Part shown: positions 16,748 through 25,373 of the stretch, in pieces
Layout: each line of letters begins with the position of its first letter
Position numbering within the stretch: position 1 is the first letter of the stretch
Assembly (NCBI GenBank): GCA_036960175.1
Contig: JBALWH010000015.1
Location: forward strand, 1 to 64,000
Origin: Motiliproteus sp036960175
GTDB lineage: Bacteria > Pseudomonadota > Gammaproteobacteria > Pseudomonadales > Balneatricaceae
Direction of reading: 5' to 3'
Length of the DNA stretch: 64,000 nucleotides
Translations under genes and position numbers: made by a program
The notes under the pieces: model-generated
Database searches by the model: none
Told to the model about the DNA's origin: nothing
The model's input: only the letters and a program-made list of their open reading frames with translations

Positions 16748-16760
16748 TTAGCTATACCGC
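16730..16760. terminator. 13-bp perfect hairpin between convergent genes
   Basis: GCGGTATAGCTAA (16730-16742) pairs perfectly with TTAGCTATACCGC (16748-16760) around a TCCTC loop. It lies between the 3' ends of tdh and the DUF3144 gene and could stop transcription from both sides, though neither flank has a strong T-tract. Its left arm is made of the helicase-remnant sequence. Confidence 0.6.
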
Positions 16761-16776
16761 GTCTCTTATTGTTCGA

Positions 16777-17076
16777 TTACTGACCATTCTTTGATGTGCC
16801 CAGGTGTGCATCAAAGTTAGCGATATAATCATCCAAATTTTCCTCGAGCATTTGCCGGTATTCCTTAACAAAGTATTCGATCATCTTCTCTTTGGAATTT
16901 TGCAGATCCTCGGCATTGTCAAAACCGCAAGCACTGATCCAGGCGTTAAACCTTGCCACTGCAAACATCGAAGAGGCACTGACTTTCCCCCGCGCGACCT
17001 CAGGTGTTATTTGCTCATTGGCAAGAAAAATATGAGCATCCGCTCGTTTGTAAAATCCTTCATCGACGTCTTTCAT
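16777..17076 (-). CDS. DUF3144 family protein
   Basis: A 99-residue acidic, helical cytoplasmic protein. The pattern FYKRADAHIFLANEQ then VARGKVSASSMFAVARFNAW is that of the DUF3144 family, whose function is unknown. TAGGAAG lies 7 nt before the start. The gene is isolated, between the helicase remnant and the gmm pseudogene, so its neighbourhood suggests no role. Confidence 0.8.
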   Translation of the reverse strand: MKDVDEGFYKRADAHIFLANEQITPEVARGKVSASSMFAVARFNAWISACGFDNAEDLQNSKEKMIEYFVKEYRQMLEENLDDYIANFDAHLGTSKNGQ

Positions 17077-17191
17077 TCACTGCTTCCTATAAGGAGAATT
17101 ATGGGGCCCACTGTGTGGCTACGGCTCGTTCAATGATATAGCCCCAGCAATTACTGTTACAACATAAAGGGCCTACTTCGTTAACTTGGAC

Positions 17192-17662
17192 TCAACTATT
17201 GGAGTTGCTCAGAAAATACGCCTTTGTGTTTTGATGAACCTCGGAGCTACGCAGCAGGCTTTCTTTGGTCCACCATTTCATTTCGTGGTGCTGATCACCG
17301 GGCACTATTTTGAGCTCATCACTGACAATTACCCTGTATCCCAAGGCGACGTAATGGGTATTTATGCCGTCTATGCCATGATAATTATCATCGTAGATAT
17401 GATCGAATGCGCCTATCAGCTGTGCATCTTCGATAGCTATCGGTGTGCTTAATTCAGTGGATGAAATTCTTATTATCGCCTCCGCCAAACGTTCGTTTTT
17501 TCTGATTCTGCCCCCGGCACAAACCAATAATCCTGAGCCGGTCGATTAACCCGCTTGCCTAACAAAACCCGCCCCAGCGAATCTTCAATCATCAATCATC
17601 AAATCAATAGACACTAGAGGAGTCGCATCGACTACTATCAAAAAACGTTCTTTATCAATCAT
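17192..17662 (-). pseudogene. gmm: GDP-mannose mannosyl hydrolase (Nudix), frameshifted
   Basis: Read from an ATG at 17662, frame 1 gives VVDATPLVSIDLMI and then a stop. A second frame continues as LGRVLLGKRVNRPAQDYWFVPG, and a third as GGRIRKNERLAEAIIRISSTEL through YDDNYHGIDGINTHYVALGY to the end. Joined, these make a protein of about 154 residues matching Gmm/WcaH from end to end (E. coli 160). The first shift is explained by a 7-bp tandem duplication (CAATCAT at 17586-17592 and 17593-17599, plus strand). The second is explained by loss of one base in the C-run at 17511-17515, in the middle of VPGGRIR. Two independent lesions indicate a dead gene. Its lost product would have hydrolysed GDP-mannose to GDP and mannose. 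Confidence 0.88.
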
Positions 17663-17879
17663 AAGGTATCTAATGTTCGTTTGATTTTTTGCTCACAGGT
17701 AAGGCCCAACTGAAGAGCTAGCTCTGACCCTTTCCTCACTATACAGGCTTCTATTTGCGACAGTTGCCACAACAGCGCCCATTAGTGTTCAATGGCACAC
17801 TAAGATCCAGAGATTACTATAAAAACTTTGAAGTCTCAGGAGCAATAAGGAATCTTAATAAACAAGGAATATTAATCAT

Positions 17880-19577
17880 ATGACAGTTGCGATTCTTTCG
17901 ATATTGGCCATGATAATTGGCCTCTCCGGATTTTTACTCACACGCCTGATTCCCAGTCGTTTCCCGGCGCTGATTCAACGCATTATTAAATCGGCACTGA
18001 TCATTTTCGGTGTTCTCGGTATCGTCTCACGCTCCTTTGTGATTGTGGATGCCGATGCCGTCGGTCATCTCAAACGCGTCTACCTGGCAGATGATCTGCC
18101 TCCTGGAAAAATCATTGCACAAGCAGGCGAAAAAGGCCCCCAGGCGAATATTCTCGGCCCTGGCTTTCATTTCATCTGGTTTGTCCGTGTCCTCTATGAC
18201 GTTGAAATGGGAAATATTGTCGAGATTCCAGAAGGCACTTACGGCTTTATCAGCACTAAAGACGGCGCCCCCTTACGTCAAGGACAATACATCGCTGACC
18301 CCTGGTCTGATGATAAAATCCGTGAGATGCAAGACGGATCTTTTTTCCTGGGTGCTGGCGGAGGTCAAAAAGGACCGCAGTTAACTGTTCTTCCGCCGGG
18401 AAAATACCGGCTCAATCAATACCTGTATAGCGTCACGCCTTACAAGGCGCTGGATGTTCCTACCGGTAACGTCGCGGTCATCCGAGCCAATGTGAGCACA
18501 ATAGAGAACTGCCCCAGCCCCCATAGCACTGCGGGCGGTTCCGCCAACAAAAACCTCTCAGCACCCATTGTTCCTAAGGGTTGTATGGGGGTATGGGATG
18601 AGGCCTTACCGCCGGGCCGCTACTATTTGAATCAAAAAGCCTTTGTTCCTACGGTCATTCCGACCCGTGTGCAGGTATGGACCTATAGGGGCGGCTACAC
18701 CCAGCGCAAAGTAGATCTGTCACTTAGCGAAGATGGCACCATCAAGCAGACCTTTACTGAAACAATGATCAAATATGATCCCAAACATGCGGATCGTGCC
18801 ATCAATGTTCGGGTAGAAGGCTGGACCTTCCCGGTAGATATTCGCGTGCTGGTTCAGGTCCACCCGGCACAGGCACCCCGTGTTGTCGCCTCGGTCGGGA
18901 CTCTAAAAGAGGTTGAAGATAATATCATCACCCCCACCATCCGTGATGCACTGCGCACTATTGGCGGCCATCCCGATCGCAAGGTGATGGACTTTGTCGA
19001 AAAGCGCGATGAGATCATGCAGCAACTTGAAGCGGTACTGGTGCCAGAGGGTGAAAAAGCAGGCGTGACCATACAAGAAGCTAAAATGGGCGAGCCGGCA
19101 TTGCCGCCAGAACTGATGGTCGCACGACTGCGTAAACAGCTGGCTACGCAATTGAAAGCGACCTACGAAGAGGAGCGCAAGGCACAAACGGAACGGATTA
19201 ACGTGACCCGTGAGAAAGCCACGGCCGATCAGCAGCCAACTCTGGTAACAGCGGAAATCGAAAAGAAAGCAGCCGAGCACCGCAAGACCCAGCTAGAACT
19301 AGAAGGCGAAGGTGAAAAACTCCGTTTAATGCAGATCGCCCAAGGCCAGAAGGCCCAAGTTGATGTGTTGGGGCAAGACCGCGTACTGCAACTGCAGATG
19401 CTGAAAGCAACCCTGGAGGTGGCCGCCGAGAATCCGGACATCATCAAGGTTCCGATGGTAATGGTTGGTGGAACCGGTACTTCATCACTGGAGGGTGCCG
19501 CCGCTGTGCTCGGGGCCTCGAACTTCACTCGGATGCTGGATGGTATTTCGGCCAAGCCTAAGGCAATGCCTAAATAA
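17880..19577 (+). CDS. SPFH/Band 7 domain membrane protein
   Basis: A 565-residue member of the SPFH (stomatin/prohibitin/flotillin) superfamily, which forms membrane-associated oligomers and organises membrane microdomains. Two hydrophobic segments (about 4-24 and 36-56) lead to a long extra domain with GPGFHFIWFVRVLYDVEMGN and an LPPGKYRLNQYLYSVTPYK repeat-like element. The SPFH core follows (about 310-400, WTFPVDIRVLVQVHP, TPTIRDALRTIGG). After it comes a coiled coil (about 410-500) rich in Ala, Lys and Glu with REKATADQQPTLVTAEIEKKA. It is larger than typical bacterial SPFH proteins. AAGGAAT lies before the start. It is followed by a hairpin and appears monocistronic. Confidence 0.82.
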   Translation: MTVAILSILAMIIGLSGFLLTRLIPSRFPALIQRIIKSALIIFGVLGIVSRSFVIVDADAVGHLKRVYLADDLPPGKIIAQAGEKGPQANILGPGFHFIWFVRVLYDVEMGNIVEIPEGTYGFISTKDGAPLRQGQYIADPWSDDKIREMQDGSFFLGAGGGQKGPQLTVLPPGKYRLNQYLYSVTPYKALDVPTGNVAVIRANVSTIENCPSPHSTAGGSANKNLSAPIVPKGCMGVWDEALPPGRYYLNQKAFVPTVIPTRVQVWTYRGGYTQRKVDLSLSEDGTIKQTFTETMIKYDPKHADRAINVRVEGWTFPVDIRVLVQVHPAQAPRVVASVGTLKEVEDNIITPTIRDALRTIGGHPDRKVMDFVEKRDEIMQQLEAVLVPEGEKAGVTIQEAKMGEPALPPELMVARLRKQLATQLKATYEEERKAQTERINVTREKATADQQPTLVTAEIEKKAAEHRKTQLELEGEGEKLRLMQIAQGQKAQVDVLGQDRVLQLQMLKATLEVAAENPDIIKVPMVMVGGTGTSSLEGAAAVLGASNFTRMLDGISAKPKAMPK

Positions 19578-19608
19578 CCGCTAGACAGCTGTTCTCTGGA
19601 ATAGCTGC

Positions 19609-19631
19609 AGGGGGACTGTCAGAGTCCCCCT
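19609..19631. terminator. GC-rich hairpin after the SPFH gene
   Basis: AGGGGGACT (19609-19617) pairs with AGTCCCCCT (19623-19631) around GTCAG, a 9-bp stem. There is no strong T-tract, but it sits 32 bp past the SPFH stop and between convergent genes, so termination is the likely role. Confidence 0.6.
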
Positions 19632-19695
19632 AGTAATCCTTCTGGCGATCAATACCCTAGTTCTCACTGGTAATCCCCCCGCAAACAGAGACAAC

Positions 19696-20412
19696 TTAAC
19701 GACGTTCCCCTGCCCCGGAAAAAAAGTTAGTTATCCAGCGCATCATCAATCGGTCATCGACCTTAGCAGCTAGCGACGCTTGGCCCTCGCGACCTCGGGC
19801 GACGGGGATTTGCCCGGTACGCTTCGCCATCAGAGTGCTGGCGTAGGACTTACTGAACTCTGGATGGCCCTGCACACTCATCATATGATCACCGTATTGG
19901 AGCATGTAATAGGGACAAAAGGGGCTGCTGGCCAGTACTTCGACTCCTGGTGGCAGCTGCGTCACCTGGTCCTGATGACTCACGATTAGGTCCAGCGACG
20001 ATTGATAAGGCTGCATCCAGGGTTTCTTGATCGCTATCTGGTTGAATGACACACCTATCCCCCAGCCGCGATCAGACTTTTCCACTCGACCAGCCAGCGC
20101 CTTGGCCAGCAACTGATGGCCGAAGCAGATACCGACATATTTTTTCTGTGTCTGAGCCACAGCGACGACGAACTCCTGCAGCTCATCAATCCAGGGATCA
20201 CCATCGTTGACCCCAAAGCGACTGCCGGTGGTGATATAACCATCGCAGTCATCGACAATGCTGGGAAATTCGCCGTCCACCACCCGGTAAGTAACAAACT
20301 GCCAGAGCGGAGAGAGATCTCCCAACATCGATTCAAACATCGCCGGATAATTACCGAATTCAGGCTGCAGCTCGGCCATCACATCACCACATTGCAAAAT
20401 ACCGATTTTCAT
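19696..20412 (-). CDS. Class I glutamine amidotransferase (GMP synthase-like)
   Basis: A 238-residue hydrolase with the GATase1 fold. The nucleophile is C96 in GICFGHQ, with H183 and E185 in QGHPEF. The start at 20412 (MKIGILQCG) has CGGAG upstream; an in-frame ATG at 20442 adds ten unrelated residues. It is last in an operon with a glutamine synthetase-like ligase and two dehydrogenases. In such clusters (compare PuuD of the Puu putrescine pathway) the enzyme probably removes the gamma-glutamyl group from the oxidised product and releases glutamate. Substrate unknown. Confidence 0.82.
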   Translation of the reverse strand: MKIGILQCGDVMAELQPEFGNYPAMFESMLGDLSPLWQFVTYRVVDGEFPSIVDDCDGYITTGSRFGVNDGDPWIDELQEFVVAVAQTQKKYVGICFGHQLLAKALAGRVEKSDRGWGIGVSFNQIAIKKPWMQPYQSSLDLIVSHQDQVTQLPPGVEVLASSPFCPYYMLQYGDHMMSVQGHPEFSKSYASTLMAKRTGQIPVARGREGQASLAAKVDDRLMMRWITNFFSGAGERR

Positions 20413-20504
20413 CGATTTCTCCGCTTCTGCTGCCACCTGCAAGGACGCCCCTAACTACATCTGTAACTACGTCAGTAACTGCCCCAGTAAAACGACAGCA
20501 ATAA

Positions 20505-21680
20505 CTACAGCCGGCCGTGCACCGCGTCCTTAAAGAGCGCGGCATACTGCTGAGCGTCAAAGAGGATCGGGTTAGTGCTAGCCGTGGCATCGGCTGCCGC
20601 CATTAGCCCGACAAGGTTAGCATCGATATCTTCGATTTCGATGGCTGCCAGGCTGTGCGGGATACCCAGATGCTGGCGCAACTGCAACACCCAACTAAGG
20701 AAACCGTCGAACCCCGGTTCGAAACCAGCGCCGGTCAAATCCAGATAACGGCTAAGACGCTCGATGCGTACATTGATGGCCTCTCTGTTAGCTTTCAGCA
20801 CGTAAGGCATTAGGATGGCGTTCAACATTCCGTGATGAGCATCATAAAGAGCCCCCAACGGGTGGGCGATTGCGTGCATAGCACCCAGCCCTTTCTGAAA
20901 AGCCGTGGCCCCCATACTGGAAGCCACCAACATCTGCATGCGCGCCTCGAGGTCATTGCCATCCATCACCGCCCGCGGAAGGTAGGTTTTCACCAATCGC
21001 GCTCCCTCCATGGCGATCCCTTCAGCCATCGGATGATAGCTTGGCGAGCAGAGCGCCTCAAGATTATGGGACAGGGCGTCTATGCCGGTGGCGGCGGTCA
21101 GTAGCGGTGGTAACCCTGTAGTCAATTCAGGATCCAGAATCGCCAGGGTCGGCAACATTTCGGGATGAAATATGATGCGCTTAATATGATTATCCTGATC
21201 CGTTATCATTGCAGCGCGACCCACTTCAGAACCAGTACCCGCTGTAGTCGGCACCGCAATAATGGGGGCGATGCTTGCTTCATTGACTCGAGCCCAGTTA
21301 TCCCCGACATCCTCAAAATCCCATAACGGGCGATTCTGCCCCACCATCAGCGCCACCGCCTTGGCAGCATCAATACAAGAACCACCACCGAAAGCGATCA
21401 CGCCATCGTGATTTCCTGCACGATAAGCATCGACGCCTGCCATCACGTTACTGCCGGTGGGATTACCCTGCACCTCACTAAAACAACCCACCCGCAGACC
21501 CTCTTGTCGACACTGATCCAAGGCGCTGCAAACCATCGGCAGCGTAGCCAGCACCGGATCAGTAATCAGCAGCGGCGCCTGCATGGCCAGTTGTTGGCAC
21601 AGTTGCGGCAATTCCGAAACCCGACCGGCGCCAGCATGTATGCTATTGGGGTAGCTCCAGTTGCCCTGTAATTTTGTCAT
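20505..21680 (-). CDS. Iron-containing alcohol dehydrogenase
   Basis: A 391-residue group III alcohol dehydrogenase using NAD(P). Visible are the nucleotide site GGGSCIDAAKA, PTTAGTGSE, and the metal-binding segment DALSHNLEALCSPSYHPMAEG with a second set of His residues in GAMHAIAHPLGALYDAHHG. It lies 10 bp after the aldehyde dehydrogenase gene, so the two enzymes probably act in turn, alcohol to aldehyde to acid. With the gamma-glutamyl ligase-like gene upstream, the substrate may be a gamma-glutamylated amino alcohol. Confidence 0.9.
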   Translation of the reverse strand: MTKLQGNWSYPNSIHAGAGRVSELPQLCQQLAMQAPLLITDPVLATLPMVCSALDQCRQEGLRVGCFSEVQGNPTGSNVMAGVDAYRAGNHDGVIAFGGGSCIDAAKAVALMVGQNRPLWDFEDVGDNWARVNEASIAPIIAVPTTAGTGSEVGRAAMITDQDNHIKRIIFHPEMLPTLAILDPELTTGLPPLLTAATGIDALSHNLEALCSPSYHPMAEGIAMEGARLVKTYLPRAVMDGNDLEARMQMLVASSMGATAFQKGLGAMHAIAHPLGALYDAHHGMLNAILMPYVLKANREAINVRIERLSRYLDLTGAGFEPGFDGFLSWVLQLRQHLGIPHSLAAIEIEDIDANLVGLMAAADATASTNPILFDAQQYAALFKDAVHGRL

Positions 21681-21690
21681 AGAAAACCTC

Positions 21691-23082
21691 TTATACGTCG
21701 ATCTTTATATGGTAAGACTTGGGCCGGGTCAGCGATGTAAAACCCAGCGTCGACAAGCTGCAGCCGCGTCCGGAATTTTTCACCCCGGTCCAGGCCAGTG
21801 CCGGATCCAGGTAATCGCAACGATTAATAAAAAACGTCCCCGTCTGCAGCTGGTCACCCAGGGCAATGGCTGCCTCTATATCGTTGCTAAAGATGGCAGC
21901 AGTAAGACCATATTCACTATCATTCACCAGCCGGACCGCCTCAGCGTCAGAACCCACCTTTTGCACCCCCACCAGCGGACCGAAGGACTCCTCAGTCATC
22001 ACCCGCATACTGTGGTCAACATTGGTCAACAGCTGTGGCGCCAGGTACGGCGTGCCAGCCTGGTCCAGCGGAAAGTCGCCAGGGTCGATATGAGCTACCG
22101 CACCCTGCTCCAACGCCTCACTGATCTGGCCTCGGATAAAATCAGCAGCGGCAATACGTACCATGGGCCCCAGGGTGGTTTGCGGGGCATCCGGGCGACC
22201 CAGCCGATATTGCTGCACCAGTGCTACTGCTTTTTCAAGAAATTCATCGTAGACAGATTCATGGACATAAATGCGTTCGATTGCGCAGCAGGACTGACCG
22301 GAGTTAAAGAAGGCGCCATCGATACAAGTTTCCACCGCATAGTCGAGGTCGGCATCGGCGCGTACATAGGCGGGGTCCTTGCCTCCCAGCTCCAACCCTA
22401 CACCGATAAAACGACCAGCAGCAGCGCGCTCCACCATGGCCCCGCCCGCGACTGAGCCGGTAAAGGCGACGTAATCGATTGCAGATGAGGTGATCAATTG
22501 CTCGGTATCGGCATGGGTCAGGTGCAGGTACTGAAACAGGCCATCAGCTAATCCAGCCTGATGGAAAGCATCCACCAGCCGCTCGGCACATAAAGGCGTC
22601 TGCGCCGAATGTTTAAGCAACACAGCATTGCCCGCCAGCAGCGCCGGCATAATAGTGTTAATCGCGGTCAGATAGGGGTAGTTCCAGGGCGCTATAACAA
22701 ACACCAACCCCAAGGGTTCCCGCCGGATATAGCGAGTTAAACCGGCGCTTTCCTCTATGTCGATAGGAGCCAAGGCCGCTTCGGCCACCTTGATCATGTA
22801 GCGGCCACGCTGCTCGAGGCCCAGCACTTCTCCTGAGGCATATTTAATCGGTCGACCCATCATCCAGCACAGCTCTTCAGCGATCTGTTCGCTTTTGGCA
22901 ACCAACAGGTCCAGCGCCTTACTACAGATACGCTGCCGCTCAGACAACGGCAACATTTTCCAGCCGGATTGAGCGGCCACTGCCCGCGCCTGTGCTGCGT
23001 CGATTAGCCCCTTAGTTGCAAAGGGACGTTCCACGTAAAGGGAGCCATCGATCGGCGACCAGGTTTGCTGCATTGACGTCAT
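21691..23082 (-). CDS. NAD(P)-dependent aldehyde dehydrogenase
   Basis: A 463-residue ALDH-superfamily enzyme. It shows APWNYPYLTAINTIMPALLAGN, FTGSVAGGAMVERAA, the catalytic Glu in LELGGKDPAYV and the catalytic Cys in GQSCCAIERIYVH, then EESFGPLVG. It is close in length to succinate-semialdehyde-type enzymes. An in-frame ATG 9 bp in is an alternative start, closer to no better ribosome site. It lies 45 bp after the glutamine synthetase-like gene and probably oxidises the aldehyde made by the Fe-ADH. Confidence 0.92.
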   Translation of the reverse strand: MTSMQQTWSPIDGSLYVERPFATKGLIDAAQARAVAAQSGWKMLPLSERQRICSKALDLLVAKSEQIAEELCWMMGRPIKYASGEVLGLEQRGRYMIKVAEAALAPIDIEESAGLTRYIRREPLGLVFVIAPWNYPYLTAINTIMPALLAGNAVLLKHSAQTPLCAERLVDAFHQAGLADGLFQYLHLTHADTEQLITSSAIDYVAFTGSVAGGAMVERAAAGRFIGVGLELGGKDPAYVRADADLDYAVETCIDGAFFNSGQSCCAIERIYVHESVYDEFLEKAVALVQQYRLGRPDAPQTTLGPMVRIAAADFIRGQISEALEQGAVAHIDPGDFPLDQAGTPYLAPQLLTNVDHSMRVMTEESFGPLVGVQKVGSDAEAVRLVNDSEYGLTAAIFSNDIEAAIALGDQLQTGTFFINRCDYLDPALAWTGVKNSGRGCSLSTLGFTSLTRPKSYHIKIDV

Positions 23083-23127
23083 CGGCGGTTTTCGTTCCTC
23101 ATCAATCTTTATGTGTAGGCGACCCTG

Positions 23128-24507
23128 TCAAATAATCTCGAAGTAACGCTCCAGTTCCCAGTCGGTAATATGTTTATGGAACTCTCGACCTTCCCATTCG
23201 CGGGAGGCAGCATAGTGCTCAACGAAGGCATCACCAAACAGCTCACGAGCGGCGATTGAGCCACGCAGGGCTGCGGCGGCATCGATGATATTTTTTGGCA
23301 AGGACTGGTGCACAGGATGCTGCTGTTCATAAGCGTTACCCGTGGCTATCGAATCCGGTTCCAACTGGTTTTGAATACCGTATAAGCCCGCGCCCAGGGC
23401 GGCGGCCAGGACGATATAGGGATTCGCGTCAGCAGAACCAAGACGGAATTCCAGCCGTTGTGATTTGTCGGTGCCAGGGATCACACGCAAGGCGGTGGTG
23501 CGGTTGTCACACCCCCAAGTAGCATCTGTCGGGGCCCAAAATCCCGGCACTAGGCGTGAATAGGCATTGACCGTCTGCGCCATCATCGCCATTAACTCCG
23601 GCATTAACGCCTGCTGACCAGCCAGAAACTGGCGTTGCAGCGTACTCATATTCATCGGTTTTTGGGGATCGTAAAAAGCCGAGCCGGAGCCATCTCGGTG
23701 ACGTAAGGACAAATGAATATGGCCAGACTGCCCGGGGTAGTCGTTTGACCACTTCGCCATAAAGGTAGCCATCATATCCTTGCGTTGCGCCCAAACCTTA
23801 GTAAAGGTTTTGAACAACGCGGCCTTATCGGCGGCTTGCTGGGCACCATCCACCGCCAGCGCAGCCTCGATAACACCGGGCCCGGTTTCGGGGTGCAGGG
23901 ATTCAATGGGAAAGTCCATCTGCTCGCCCAGTTCCAGCAGCTCGTTATGGAGATCGCAGTGAACGGAATTGCGCAATATCGAGTAACCAAAGTTGCCCGG
24001 AGTGATGGGCTCTAAATTGCGATAATTCTTGGCCCGCGCCGAGACCGGGGTCTCGTTGAACATAAAGAATTCGTATTCAAATGCTGCGTAAGCAGCGAAG
24101 CCCATCTCCTCGGTTTTTCGCAGTACGCGAGCCAGAGTGTTACGCGGACAGATGCTGGCTGCCTTGCCGTCAAACTCACACAGAAACAACAGCATTCCAG
24201 GTTCAAAGGGAATATCACGGCAACTATCCGGCAACACTTTTACCGCTGCATCAGGGTAGCCGGTGTGCCAGCCTGTGTACTTAATATTGATGTTCTCGTA
24301 GAGTTTATCCTGAGAATCCCAACCCAACACCACATCGCAAAACGCGAAGCCGTTATCCAATGAGGCAAAGAATTTGTCTTTGCTCATATACTTGCCACGC
24401 ATGATACCGTCGTTGTCGAACAGCCCCACCTTTACATGGGCCAAGCAGCGCTCTTCAACGATCTGCTTGGCGTCAGCGATGCTTGTCACCTCTCTTGGCT
24501 TGATCAT
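23128..24507 (-). CDS. Glutamine synthetase-family ligase (gamma-glutamyl-amine type)
   Basis: A 459-residue member of the GS family but not the nitrogen-assimilation enzyme: the N-terminus (VKVGLFDNDGIMRGKYMSKDKF) and overall text resemble PuuA/GlnA-like ligases that join glutamate to an amine. It retains EYEFFMFNE, HPETGPGVIEAAL, the ATP-site SGHIHLSLRH, and RLEFRLGSADANPYIVLAA. The GlnA adenylylation segment is not recognisable. It is first in the operon GS-like, ALDH, Fe-ADH, GATase. The set matches gamma-glutamylation of a small amine followed by oxidation; because an alcohol dehydrogenase is included, an amino alcohol such as ethanolamine is a fair guess. Confidence 0.88.
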   Translation of the reverse strand: MIKPREVTSIADAKQIVEERCLAHVKVGLFDNDGIMRGKYMSKDKFFASLDNGFAFCDVVLGWDSQDKLYENINIKYTGWHTGYPDAAVKVLPDSCRDIPFEPGMLLFLCEFDGKAASICPRNTLARVLRKTEEMGFAAYAAFEYEFFMFNETPVSARAKNYRNLEPITPGNFGYSILRNSVHCDLHNELLELGEQMDFPIESLHPETGPGVIEAALAVDGAQQAADKAALFKTFTKVWAQRKDMMATFMAKWSNDYPGQSGHIHLSLRHRDGSGSAFYDPQKPMNMSTLQRQFLAGQQALMPELMAMMAQTVNAYSRLVPGFWAPTDATWGCDNRTTALRVIPGTDKSQRLEFRLGSADANPYIVLAAALGAGLYGIQNQLEPDSIATGNAYEQQHPVHQSLPKNIIDAAAALRGSIAARELFGDAFVEHYAASREWEGREFHKHITDWELERYFEII

Positions 24508-24857
24508 CTTTCCATGCCTTTCTTATCTCTATCTATATTCTGATAATAGACAACAATCTGTTATCGCTACGCACCAATACCCTTCAGTATGGACCACCCA
24601 GACCACTGCGCATCGACATTACTTTGATAATCGGGGTAGACACGAGGAGCGCGACAACAAGAGGGGATCTAATGAGGGGGCAACGATGGCATGAGCTGTA
24701 CGACAGCGACGGGTAGCGCTAGAAACAGGCGGAAATGTTATGGGCTAGCATGAGTGGCCGCCCCCAGGTGTTACATCGGAGAAGGCCTGAAGGCTCGTCG
24801 AATTAAGCGGGTTACCAGCAGGCCTAGACCTATTATTGGGCCTTTTACCTCAGATCT
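24508..24857. other. Intergenic region, divergent side of the GS-like operon
   Basis: About 350 bp between the 5' end of the GS-like operon and the 3' end of the hypothetical gene at 24858. It should hold the operon promoter near 24520-24620, but no convincing sigma54 or FNR site was found there. A weak AGGCC/GGCCT stem with TTTT at about 24821-24843 reads on the plus strand, where no gene ends. Otherwise nothing was recognised. Confidence 0.4.
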
Positions 24858-25235
24858 TCATAATTCCAGATAGTTGGCTATTTCATAAATATCCGGCTTT
24901 CCTTCTTCAAAACCAAAGTAGCAGACATCTTCTTTATCGCCGCTTTTTTCATCGATGATACCGACGACAAATTCAGCTTTATGCTGTTTGGCAAGGGGAT
25001 AAAGAAAGTTAAAGGGATCTTTGAGTTCTGCCCTGCGTTTTACCGTCATGTAGATGCCCGGTGGCGACTGCAGCTCATGGTCTTGTGACTCGGTCTCCGG
25101 TTTAGCGTCAGATGCGCCGATCTGAACCGCCTTGCTGCCTGAGGTTTCCAACCAGCTAACGATTGCGCTGTTGATGGCCGTGGCTGCAGAGGTATCAAGA
25201 CCATCATTATCATCAATCTGTACATATATTTTCAT
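24858..25235 (-). CDS. Hypothetical protein
   Basis: A 125-residue acidic cytoplasmic protein I do not recognise. It opens MKIYVQIDDNDGLD and ends EEGKPDIYEIANYLEL, with an alpha/beta pattern: a strand at each end and a central variable stretch rich in Gln and Glu. There are no cysteine motifs, signal or membrane segments. The ribosome site is weak. It lies upstream of nothing on its strand and downstream of rhlE by convergent-free spacing of about 140 bp, so it may be read alone. Confidence 0.6.
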   Translation of the reverse strand: MKIYVQIDDNDGLDTSAATAINSAIVSWLETSGSKAVQIGASDAKPETESQDHELQSPPGIYMTVKRRAELKDPFNFLYPLAKQHKAEFVVGIIDEKSGDKEDVCYFGFEEGKPDIYEIANYLEL

Positions 25236-25373
25236 GTCTTATACCGAGCCTGCTGCTGTAGTTAATGTAAAAACGGTTGATTTGAACCCCGTTAATTTGC
25301 AGCGTTTTATCTGCAAGCGGTCATTCTATAACGACGTTTCAACTGCGTCTTCAGGAAGGGACACTCGGCCCAA

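Noticed and set aside
17827..17879. Possible sigma54 site (GGCAC) near 17790-17810 before the SPFH gene
   Set aside because: The -12 GC is absent at the required distance.
24374..24694. A plus-strand frame starting inside the GS-like gene
   Set aside because: It is mostly antisense to the GS-like gene start and its promoter, with no recognisable domain.
24821..24843. AGGCC/GGCCT stem followed by TTTT
   Set aside because: It reads as a plus-strand terminator, but no plus-strand gene ends there and the stem is only 5 bp.
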